Part shown: one piece after another, positions 1 through 9,918 of the stretch
Layout of the letters: every line of letters begins with the position of its first letter
Numbering within the stretch: position 1 is the first letter of the stretch
Source of the DNA: Adineta steineri
Lineage: Eukaryota; Rotifera; Eurotatoria; Adinetida; Adinetidae
NCBI GenBank assembly: GCA_905250115.1
Contig: CAJNOI010000055.1
Coordinates: 151,320-215,319 of the forward strand
Direction: 5' to 3'
Length of the DNA: 64,000 nucleotides
Notes under the pieces: generated by a model
What the model was told of the DNA's origin: nothing
The model's database searches: none
What the model saw: the letters and a program-made list of their open reading frames with translations, nothing else
Program-made: the position numbers and the translations under genes

Positions 1-1917
1 ACCATCATTTAAAAATATACTTATTCCACTTGCGAGAGCATTTGCAGACACAATATCTAAATAAGTGTCATTATTAAAATCACCAAGAGCAACAAACCTA
101 GGTTGTGAACCAATACCAGTCGAATAAGATTTCATTGATCCAAATGTTTCATCTTCATTACTAAAAAAAGTAACAAGAGAATCACTTCCTGAATTAACTA
201 CAACCATATCCATTCGGTTATCATTATTTAAATCACCAAGACGCATATACTTTGTACCAGATGCATTGCCTGTTGGATACGAATCTCCTCGAATAAATTT
301 TCCATTATTAATACCATTGAAAATAAGTACATAACCATCATTAAAATTATTAACAGCTGCATCTAATTTGCCATCTTTATTGAAATCATAAATAACAACT
401 GAAGATGACCGAGAATTACTGCCGATAAAGTATGTTGTTTGTCGAACAGATGGTTTACTTGAATAACCACATAATATTGTGATATTATTGGTACCATAAT
501 TAGCAACAATAAGATCAGACTGATTATCTTTATCAAAGTCGACAATTGCAACAAAATATGGATATGATCCAGCGATTGAATCATATGTTGTTAATGTACC
601 AAAACTTGCATTATTATATCCAGGCAAAATATGTATACGATCATTAGCTGAATCAACAATAACAACATCGAGATATTGATCCATATTAAGATATCCAACA
701 GTGATAAACTGTAGACGAGATTGAGAATCAATGAGATGTAGGATTTGTTTTGCAAAAGTACCATTACCTTGATTAAGAAATAAACCAATACTACCAATAC
801 CATAATTCGAGACAAGTATATCCAATTGGTTATCTTGATTGAAATCTCCAAGAGTAACAGATGTTGGATGTGAATTCGGTGTTGTTGTATAAATTTGTTG
901 GTTTGTAAATTTTCCATTTCCATATCCAAGAAAGATTCCAATATTATTTGTACCATAATTAGTGACAACGATGTCTAATTGTTTGTCGTGATTGAAATCT
1001 CCAATGGCTAATGAATATGACAATGAATCATAACCAGTACTATAAGTAACACCAGTCTGAAAAGTTCCATCTTTGTTTGCTAAATGAATACCAATATTAT
1101 CAGTACCATAATAAATAACAGCCATATCTGAATGATTATCATTATTAAAATCACCAACAGCAAGAAACGATGGACGAGAAGAGTTAGTGGAAAGCATTTG
1201 TTGATTACGAAATGTTCCATTTCCATTGTTAATGAATATACCAATATTGTTCGTTCCATTATTTGCTACAGCAATATCAATATAACCATCTTGATTGAAA
1301 TCATTAACAACAACAGAGCACGGACGGGATCCTGCACCTGTTGAATATATTTGTTGATTGATAATTGTTCCATTAATATCTAAAATAAAAACGCCAATTG
1401 TATTTGTACCAGAATTTGCTTCGACCATATCGATTTGATTGTCATTATTAAAATCAGCAACAGAAACTGCACGTGGTTGTGAACTACTAATAACCGAACT
1501 TTTCATTATTGATTGAAATCTCCATTGACATATATTATCTAAATAATATACAAACATTACAAAAAAATAGTTATAAAATAAATAAAGAATATACTTGGTT
1601 TTGGTGAAGTAAAACAAACGACTAATATACCGATAATCATGGAAATACTGACAAATACACCGAATCCTATGATACCTTTAGTCATTGGTTTTATCGGTAG
1701 ACACATACTTTTTCTATTGAAAATAAATATATATACGATTAGTAATATTAACAAAAAACACAAACTGTTGCCTATTTTGCTTCTTTAATACGTGTTCGTT
1801 GTCATCGGCATGATGGTTTGTCTCGATTATCTCGGGTAATGTAGTGATAGTATTCACTTCATTCGGATGATGTCGATCATCCGATGAGTGCTCAGTTGTT
1901 TTCAATTCAATCTCCAT
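1..1917 (-). CDS. FG-GAP/VCBS-repeat single-pass membrane protein, 3' end outside window
   Basis: Exons on the minus strand are 1917-1766, 1713-1595 and 1538 to the window edge; the introns are 52 and 56 nt with GT-AG ends and consistent phase. About 603 residues are visible. A short polar N-terminus is followed by one membrane helix (around residues 58-80) encoded mostly by exon 2. Exon 3 encodes about ten tandem units, each with a calcium-loop-like core such as DFNQDGYIDIA or DFNNDNQIDMV, plus recurring GTNNIGIF. These are FG-GAP/VCBS-type beta-propeller repeats as in integrin alpha chains. The layout suggests a type II surface protein with an extracellular propeller; ligand unknown. The start is ATG at 1917; the frame opens further upstream but without an ATG. 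The reading frame is still open at base 1. Confidence 0.85.
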
Positions 1918-3301
1918 GAAATCCAATGATGAGAGAACTATTTTAATAAAACAAGTGTATTTGAGAAAGCTAAAGATTGATATAGATAATTCAACAATTC
2001 GTCAAGTGCAAATACAAATATTTCATATGACGAATTGTCATTCAATATAAAAATTATTTTTGATTTATAATGCAACTTACCTTTATGTCATACAGTATAT
2101 AATGATTTTTTAATTATTATATATCGCAATATCGTCCTTTTATACGAAATTTTAATGACGATGGAGAATATTTTCAAGATATGAGTGATGATTAAATCAA
2201 AGAAGGCGTTAGAAAATATATGTCGTAATACGAATAGTATAAACATTACCATATTTATCAACGCAATCAAAACAAAAATAAGGACTGATCAAAATAAAAC
2301 AACGCAATCTTATTGATAGATATTTGTGTTTTGTTCAAAATATACTAAAAAAACACATATGACTTTTTTTCAATGTATGAATACTAAATCTTATGAGTAT
2401 ACCATAGTACCTTTGAGACTAAAACATGAAACTCACATAAACTATATGTTGAAAAGTTTTTACTTGCACATTTTGCTGATAGAAAAAGGCAAAAGGATGT
2501 CAAAAAATCTTGAATTAAATAAAACTTAAACAATCATTTTTCTTCAAAAAATGTTAATAAATGTTACAAAACAAAATCTTTTTTTTTAATATCCAGTGCA
2601 TATATTTTTTCTAGTTAGTCATTCGCGGCGTTGATTTTTGACGTCAAACCGTGAAAAACGACTTTCTTTTTTCACCTGCGATGTATATCGTTTTAATGAG
2701 AGAGTCATGCGGAACATTAAATGAGAGATTGAAAATTAAGAATAAAGGAGGAAGATAGGTGATGTGAGTTAATTATTTCGTTTATTTTTTTGCCTAAATA
2801 ATATTCAATCCTTTGATTACCGGCGACATATATATACGTCCAAACGTGATTATCAAACAAAAGTGTTTCTAATATATTCTTTAACTATTTGGAGTATCTT
2901 TTCATTTTTTACTAGGTGATGTCAAACAAATCCCATGCTTCTTTCTTTCCTCTAGGCTTGTTAGTGTTACATGTCTATCTTGTATTCGCTTTCTTTCGTT
3001 TCACATGGTGATACGTATCATTACTCATTCCAGTAGAATTACTTTTCGGTCCTTCTTTTGTTTGTATTAGTTATGCACGATTCTCTTAAAACACTCTTTG
3101 GTTAGTTGCTATCTTTCTGTAAAATTCTAGTTATAGTCGTGTTTTATCTAGAAAATCTAGTAAGTTCTTACTGTTTCTAAATCGTTGTATATATATATAT
3201 ACGCATCGTTCAAGTAGTAAAAGATAACCGTTAAGGCGATTCGAATGCATTCTTTGAATAATAATCATATATTACATCGCCCAACCTTACACATTTTCAC
3301 T
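1918..3301. other. Noncoding interval upstream of the FG-GAP gene
   Basis: No convincing gene. AT-rich with scattered poly-A and poly-T. A perfect 10-bp inverted repeat CAATTCGTCA/TGACGAATTG lies at 1995-2004 and 2028-2037, about 80 bp upstream of the FG-GAP start codon. Short open frames here have no recognisable content. Confidence 0.5.
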
Positions 3302-3481
3302 ATGACAACTTTAAAAAAACGACGCTTGACTGATGAAGAAATCGGAGAAATTATGAGTAACTCTTGATCCGACCTGTCATCAGAAGATGAACTTCTAACA
3401 GATTTTGATCACATAACTATTGATTCTCCTCTTCGTCTAGCTGCTCGTCATTTTCCTTCACTTATTCCACCAACATCATAA
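3302..3481 (+). pseudogene. Broken piggyBac-like N-terminal fragment
   Basis: From ATG at 3302 the frame begins MTTLKKRRLTDEEIGEIM, meets an in-frame TGA at 3365-3367, then continues in the same frame with SDLSSEDELLTDFDHI and ends at TAA 3479-3481. A basic start, then LTDEEI, then a Ser/Asp/Glu-rich stretch resembles the poorly conserved N-terminus of piggyBac-type transposases and proteins derived from them. No transposase core follows, and no splice site obviously removes the stop. I call it a decayed fragment; it could instead be an unrelated short gene. Confidence 0.35.
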
Positions 3482-4570
3482 TCAAAACAGACTATATTAC
3501 TATGTATTTTTTAATGTTTGCACTTATAATGGATGGTTAATCCAATACAAACTATAAATTATATTATGAAAGCTATTTAAGTACAATGTAAATTATTTTA
3601 CAGTTGAAATATTTGCTAGAGAAAAATTAAAGTTTTTAATATAATAATCACAGCTATATTTATACCCAACATGTTGAGAGTAATCAGTGGTTGATGAATG
3701 AATTACTATCGAAAATATAAAAACAGGTGAATATTTTCTGGCTACAACGCATAATTAAATAGTGAACAAGAAAATTTTTGTACTTTTAATAATTATATAT
3801 AGTAGAACATTAATCTTAATCAACAATATATAGTACTATTCATTTAACTTCCTTTCCAGCTAAGATAAGGAAAAAGGATTAAAAGTGAGATACTTTCATT
3901 ATAGTAATTATACAGAAAACTTGTTTAGAAATTTAAAACTCATGTCTACTGTGTTAGTCTGTCGATAATAAGTTTGCATTTGTACTGAAAATCTTTCGAT
4001 AAATAAGAATATACAGAAACCTAATGATAACTTTGACAATCAACCGTAAATTTTCCATTCGTTCTAATGAGACAACTTATATATATAGAGGAAGTCATAG
4101 AATACGAGATTTTAATATAGAAGAGGTATGACATTATATCAAACATATTTTTTTAAGGGTTCATTATTAATATGAGCACACTAGATTCATTTTTAAGATT
4201 AATGATTTCATTATCGAAAAATATATTTTGTTAAACCGTGTTCGATTTTATATAGAAAGTTACTGGAATGTACCACATTGAATCATTGTAAATTACATAA
4301 AACGAGGTATATATACGTAAGAATGACCATGGTCAAATTATGACTTTCATTGATTTAAAACAAAAGCCAATCATACCTCAATGTATATCTATATTGTCGC
4401 CACATCATTTTTTATCATATCAATGAAATGCAAGAGCCTCTCTCAAAATATACTCCTATTTTATCTTATTTTAGATTCATACTTAAATATTCACTGATAT
4501 TTTGTAAATAGTATAAGAACTACCTGTTTAAATTCATGTGTATTATTAATCAATATAACTTATATTTCAG
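3482..4570. other. Noncoding interval before the sugar isomerase gene
   Basis: AT-rich, no gene recognised. It ends in a pyrimidine-rich 3' splice site (tatatttcag) directly abutting the ATG at 4571. The interval therefore contains either a 5'-UTR intron or the outron of a trans-spliced transcript. Confidence 0.5.
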
Positions 4571-5548
4571 ATGCGTCCAGTTACTCTATTTACAGCTCAA
4601 TTTGGTGATATTCCACTTGAAATTCTTGTAACAAAAGCTCGTGAATGGGGTTTTGATGGACTAGAACTTGGTGGACATCTTGATATTCGTAGAGCATCAA
4701 CTGATCAATCATATTGTCAAGAAATTCTTTCTTTATTAGCAAAAAATAATTTAAAACTTTTTGCTATCTCAGCACATTTAGTTGGTCAAGCTGTATGTGA
4801 TCATATTGATGAACGACGTCATCGATCTATATTACCAGCCCATGTTTGGGGTGATGGAGAATCTGAAGGTGTCAAACAGCGAGCAGCTAAAGAAGTAATT
4901 GCTGCGGCATATGCAGCTAAAAATTTAGGTATTAAAATTGTTAATGGTTTTACTGGTTCAAGTATTTGGCATTTACTTTATGGTTTTCCACCAATTAATC
5001 CTGAACAAATAAATGAAGGTTATGAAGATTTTGCTAAAAGATGGAAACCTATTTTAGATGAATATCAAAAATGTGATGTTCATCCAAGTGAAATTGCTTT
5101 TGATATTGTTAGTGCTGAACGTGCATTAAATGCTATTGATAATCATTTATCTTTTGGTTCTAATTTTGATCCATCACATTTAGGATATCAGGGTGTTGAT
5201 TATATTGAATTTTTACGTCGTTTTAAATCTCGAATATTTCATGTTCATATGAAAGATGTTGATTTTAATTGGAATCAACCTTGTGAAGTAGGTGTTTTCG
5301 GTGGACATACAATGTTTGGTGATCCAAGACGTTTTTTTAATTTTCGTTCACTTGGACGTGGAAAAATTGATTTTGAAAGAATTATTCGAACATTAAATCA
5401 AATTAATTATCAAGGTCCATTATCTGTTGAATGGGAAGATGGTGATATGGATAGAGAAGCAGGTGCTCAAGAATCACTTCAATTTGTACGTCGATTAGAT
5501 TTTAAACGTGGTGATATGCAATTTGATGCAGCATTTAGTAAACAATAA
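4571..5548 (+). CDS. Bacterial-type sugar phosphate isomerase/epimerase (xylose-isomerase-like TIM barrel)
   Basis: 325 residues in one exon. The start MRPVTLFTAQFGDIPLE and the motifs WGFDGLELGGHLD, SAHLVGQAVCDHIDERH, NGFTGSSIWH, DPSHLGYQGVDYIEF, HVHMKDV and GPLSVEWEDGDMDR match, as I remember it, a bacterial COG1082 family (AP-endonuclease-2 fold) of metal-dependent sugar isomerases/epimerases. The expected bacterial product is about 340 residues. The helix ending WKPILDEYQK runs straight into CDVHPSE around residues 170-180, where bacterial members have roughly seven more residues leading into LEVHP. An Asp therefore sits where the first metal-binding Glu is expected. The gene is intronless in an intron-rich neighbourhood, but uses local AT-rich codons and has a 3' splice site at its ATG. 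Horizontal acquisition followed by domestication is inferred. Substrate unknown. Confidence 0.85.
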   Translation: MRPVTLFTAQFGDIPLEILVTKAREWGFDGLELGGHLDIRRASTDQSYCQEILSLLAKNNLKLFAISAHLVGQAVCDHIDERRHRSILPAHVWGDGESEGVKQRAAKEVIAAAYAAKNLGIKIVNGFTGSSIWHLLYGFPPINPEQINEGYEDFAKRWKPILDEYQKCDVHPSEIAFDIVSAERALNAIDNHLSFGSNFDPSHLGYQGVDYIEFLRRFKSRIFHVHMKDVDFNWNQPCEVGVFGGHTMFGDPRRFFNFRSLGRGKIDFERIIRTLNQINYQGPLSVEWEDGDMDREAGAQESLQFVRRLDFKRGDMQFDAAFSKQ

Positions 5549-7408
5549 ATATAATATAATTGATTCTATTCTTAATATTTTTTCTTTTTCTGACTCTTTG
5601 ATTTATACATGTATATATATATATATTGTAATCGAAAGAAGCAACAGCAGTAAAAATCGAAATAAAGACACATACATATACAAAAAGTCAGTCAGTATTG
5701 ATTCTTTTCTATACGTAAAAAAGCAAAAGGAGTGAGGGGAAGGAAGAGCGATAAAGTGCAGACGTTATATTCTATATGTGTTTTGTGTAATGTACAAGAA
5801 GAGGGACGACACAACATTGATGTAGACAAACGAAAGCTGCTGCTGCTACTGACTTTGCTGTTTGGATAGACAATATAAAGAAGGCACAGTCGAATCATAC
5901 AATAAGAAAAGAAAGAGTCAAATAGATAGGAAAATAAATGCGTAACCTCGGATTTTATCCGAGAGTTATGTGTACTGCAAAAAGCGGAAATAGACATTGA
6001 CCTAGTTTTTTATTCTTAATCAACAATAAACAGTTCTAACAGCAGTGTCAAAATATGTGAGTTTTTCAGTTTTCAGATAGTGTAATGTTGAGGAAACCTC
6101 GAACGCACCATATTTACCCCACATCATTATTCAAGGCTCTTCACAAATTCTAGCTACTCCAACAATACTAGGTAAGAGGAATAATTTCTAAATGAATTTG
6201 TGTTTGTATCTAGAGGAATTACGATCATAAGCAACCTCATGAATTTGTAAGAGATATATGATAGATACAAACATCAGTATTTTCATAATAACTCACCAAT
6301 ATTAATGGCTATCGAGTTCGGGTTTTTACTTTTCGATAGTCCTTTTGACTAGCTACAAAACCAGGTATTTGGAAAACCTTAAAACTACTAGTCATCTGAC
6401 ACATATGAAGGCAGTTTGGTGTCTAGATACGGTTTTTGTGCATTTTGAGACCTTTTTCAGGCGAGATTTTCTTAGAAAGCTACGATTTGGTTCAAAACTA
6501 ATATCAGATTCAGAATCAGCGCTAAAAACTGAGTCGATTTATATATGGTGTGAATAATTTTGAGAATAATATTTTGTTTTGAAAAAAAATCCCTGTACCC
6601 CCCCCCCCCTTAGTGATGGTCTAATCAATAATGAGAATTTTTTTTATAACTCAGCAATGGTACAACCGATTAAGCTCATCTTCGAACTCGACCGAGATAT
6701 CAATGAGACTAAATTGTGTAGAAAATTTCACCTCAGTCTCATTCTCGTTCCGTGCGTTACCGTGTAAACGGCCGGACACACTGACCGATTCTAGTAGTGT
6801 ACTCACTTTTTGAGTACACAAAAAGAATATACGCTTCATAATCAAATATATTGTATGAGATAGTCAGAAAATGGACTGATTCCATATTTGAAGAAAAACC
6901 AGATTGGCTACTAGCTTTATCTTAATAATGCATTTTCTTACCATGTGTATATAAAATATCTTTCTTTTTTAGTCTAACGGAAAAAGACAGTAAAAAAATG
7001 TATCGAATTCAAAAACGTCGAAATTCAAATATATACTGTTTATCAAGCTATTCATAATGTCATGAAGAAGAAGAAATAAATTCTAACGTTTATTTAGAGT
7101 AAATGTAAGATAACACGATGGGTAGGTATGGGTAAAATATAAACACACCATCCACACCTTCATTCACGACTAACAAAGTGCCACGTCAGCTTTGTATAGA
7201 TGAAATTATTATTTGGTCATCTGATGACACACGTCTCAAGCTAGTTAAACTATTTTACCAGATCATTTAATGAACTATTACGAATGAAAAACTTGAAAAT
7301 ATTGATAAATCGAAAAGATTCTAAGGCGAAGAATGAAATAAAATTTATGTATAGCCTTTAAGTTATTTAACTGCTTTTAAAAGGAGGTAATGTTGTTATC
7401 TTGTATAA
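5549..7408. other. Noncoding interval with short hairpin and poly-C tract
   Basis: No gene recognised. It holds a run of C around 6598-6609 and a perfect hairpin at 6797-6819 (9-bp arms GTGTACTCA/TGAGTACAC, 5-nt loop). Confidence 0.45.
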
Positions 7409-7546
7409 GGGTGTGGGTGTGGGTGTGGGTGTGGGTGAGGGTGTGGGTGTGGGTGTGGGTGTGTGTGTGTGGGTGTGGGTGGGTATGCGTGTGGGTGTAG
7501 GTGTGAGTGTGGGTGGGTGTAGGTGTAGGTGTGGGTATGGGTGCGG
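7409..7546 (+). repeat. Interstitial telomere-like (TGTGGG)n tract
   Basis: The tract reads as hexamers in register. I count twelve exact TGTGGG units, plus variants TGAGGG, TGTAGG, TATGGG and two 4-nt slips (TGGG). TGTGGG is the repeat reported for bdelloid telomeres (established knowledge, from memory). Strand asymmetry is complete: G-rich on plus, C-rich on minus. The long overlapping open frames here on both strands are artefacts of the repeat. Confidence 0.9.
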
Positions 7547-8649
7547 ATATAATAAAAGCACACCAGCGACATCGATACCCACACCTTCCAATCAAATTTT
7601 CACGAGAAAATAAATAACTAGAAATAATAAACTACTCCTTCAGTATATTCTGGCATATATACTTTTAGAAGTCGCACTTCAAACTTCACAATGACTACTA
7701 AAACTTATAATTAAATTTAAGATATGGGTATCTCATCTCTTTATCTGCACATCTATCCTCAAGATGGAAGCTACACAATCTCGACTTGTGAGTTCTTCAA
7801 AATGTTAAAGACATGCGTTATTCATTTCTATATCAATATTCATTATCTTTACATTCGTTGACTTTCAGTTATCAGCGATTTTCTCATCAATTTCATCCAT
7901 CACTATCTCTTCTATATTCTTGTATGTACATGTCCGCTTTGCATGTACATACACATCGATCATTTTTCATTCTTTCACCTTCCTTTGTCTTCGTGTTCAC
8001 TTTCTTTCGTTCTTGACCGTTTCGCCTCGTCAGCGATAGATAATCGATAATTGTTCTTTCTCTCTTCGTTTTCTTATCCGTTCGACATTATTTCATATTC
8101 ATTCTATTAAATAAAGCACGAACCAGTAGTCGTTCCTTTAAAATTATCTCATTCGAAACAACAGTATTAAATCAAGATGGCATTGTGTATGAATATGAAT
8201 GGAACATGTAAAATGAGTAGGTGTATATTTATTATTAAAACAGAAATGATAAGGGTGGGAGTTTGGGTACGAAAGTGACATAAATACAATACCCACACCC
8301 TTCAATAAGGCAGGATATTATATAACTTTGTAATTCGTTTAATCCCTTTTCATTTGCTTTTGTACCTATATATAAATATCCTTAGTTATTCATCTATCTA
8401 TCAAAAGACGTGATTATATGGTTCCAGACAATATTCATTTTCTATTTAAATTATATGAAGTAAATATTTTCTTCACAAAAGTAGTTACTAAGGATAACCA
8501 TGTCCATACTTCTGTACTCTATAATGATGCTTTCGTAGCTCTGATTTTATGATTGATTAATTTTTGACCAATGAGAATATTTCTCTTTTCGTGGTAATTC
8601 TCGTTTTCCAACTACTTTTCACAAAGATAAATTGTACTTTTTTTCTATA
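7547..8649. other. Noncoding interval before the RTA1-like gene
   Basis: No gene recognised. It contains short G-rich/C-rich flanking motifs (CCCACACCTTCC near 7578; GGGTGGGAG near 8254 and ACCCACACCC near 8290) that echo the TGTGGG tract. It ends in a 3' splice site (tttctatag) at 8650. Confidence 0.4.
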
Positions 8650-8658
8650 GGAAATAAC

Positions 8659-9441
8659 ATGGTAGATTTATCTAATTTTCCATATCCAGCCTATGAACCA
8701 AACAAAATAGTGGCTGGTTTTTTTGCTACTATTATTGGTATTTTATTAATTTTATGGATTATACAATCAATTCAATCACAATTTAGACCACGTCGAGTTA
8801 TTATTCTTCTTCTCATTTCTCGTCTAACTCTTTTTATTGAACTTATACTTCGTGCTACTCTTTCGCTTGATACTCGTAACACCAGAGCTGCATTTACAAC
8901 TACAACAGTTCTACTTACTGTTAGTCAACGTATGATTATTTTAGCTAATTATGATTTTCTTACTCAAACTGGTACCTTGGACTCTCGTGTTTCTCGAACT
9001 ATCATCATGGGATCAGGTTTAGCTACAATTACTTCAACAATTATCATGATTCCAGCTGGTATATTATCTAGAAATATGAATACAATTGAGACAAGTTTTC
9101 AATTACGAGAAGCATCAGCTGCAATTGTTCTTATTATGGCTATTCTCTTCTATCCTATTTGGTATCTAACTAAAACAACGAAACTTATGACAAAACAAGC
9201 TATTCTTGTTCTATTTATCTCCAGTATTACTAGTTTGATTGTTACTATTTATCTGATGGTTATATCCTGTCCATATTATTATGTTGCTGCACATCGACAA
9301 GAATTTTGGTTTTATATATTTCACTTCACACCTATTGCCATTGCATTACTTGTATGGACAATCTTACCTCCAAAACGAACTTTGATATTAACTAATCAAC
9401 CACAAGAGGATATTAAAATAGATATTAACGATAATCTATAA
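8659..9441 (+). CDS. RTA1-like seven-transmembrane protein
   Basis: 260 residues from ATG 8659 (MVDLSNFPYPAYEPNKI). This start is preferred because a 3' splice site (tttctatag) lies at 8650, just upstream, and the mature message would lack earlier codons. About seven hydrophobic helices follow. The opening Y-x-PNK then a helix, the segment LTLFIELILRATLS in the third helix region and SQRMIILANYDFL resemble the fungal RTA1 family (lipid-translocating exporter-like, linked in yeast to resistance to 7-aminocholesterol), where F/L-E-x-x-G-x-x-x-R and a late A-x-x-Y are characteristic. Sequence similarity is modest and recalled from memory. The polar C-terminal tail is short. Alternative: an unassigned 7TM family. 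The gene has no introns in its coding region. Confidence 0.6.
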   Translation: MVDLSNFPYPAYEPNKIVAGFFATIIGILLILWIIQSIQSQFRPRRVIILLLISRLTLFIELILRATLSLDTRNTRAAFTTTTVLLTVSQRMIILANYDFLTQTGTLDSRVSRTIIMGSGLATITSTIIMIPAGILSRNMNTIETSFQLREASAAIVLIMAILFYPIWYLTKTTKLMTKQAILVLFISSITSLIVTIYLMVISCPYYYVAAHRQEFWFYIFHFTPIAIALLVWTILPPKRTLILTNQPQEDIKIDINDNL

Positions 9442-9918
9442 ACACCAATTATATTTGTATTCTATTTAAAATGTTAAAACATAGTTTAATTCAAAAATAA
9501 AATTGTAGATTCAATAATGAATAGTCATTTTAAAAAAACTTCATTATTACACTTGTTATTATTTAGTAAAAGGTATTGAGAAATAAAACATGACTGAATA
9601 TAATTCTTTTAATACATTATCTTCTCTAACCACAGTCATACACAGGCGACATCATAGTGATATAAAATATATGTTGTTGTTTTTTTTCTATCTTTATACG
9701 ACATCTTTCGATATTCAAGTTCATTCAATCTTTCTATTGAATGCATGTAGAATACCGAAATAGAAAAAAAAAGTTGTTGCTTTAGTTTATTGGATTGTTA
9801 CTCGGTATACATTACGTTTTATTCTCCCCGCCTACTTTATTTCAACTTATTATCTTTTTTTTATATCTCATTGACTAGGTCATGTTATTTTTTTTTATCT
9901 ATTTAAAATAGTATAATC
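9442..9918. other. Intergenic interval, nothing recognised
   Basis: AT-rich spacer between the RTA1-like gene and AMFR. It ends in a polypyrimidine run and a possible 3' splice site (atctatttaaaatag) a few bases before the AMFR ATG. Confidence 0.4.

Noticed and set aside
363..968. Hydrophobic minus-strand frames of 73 and 125 codons
   Set aside because: They lie in shifted frames of the FG-GAP exon, whose true frame shows regular DFNxDxxxD repeats.
7367..7613. Four long overlapping open frames on both strands (His/Thr/Pro-rich and Gly/Val-rich)
   Set aside because: They are translations of the TGTGGG repeat tract, which lacks stops in most frames.
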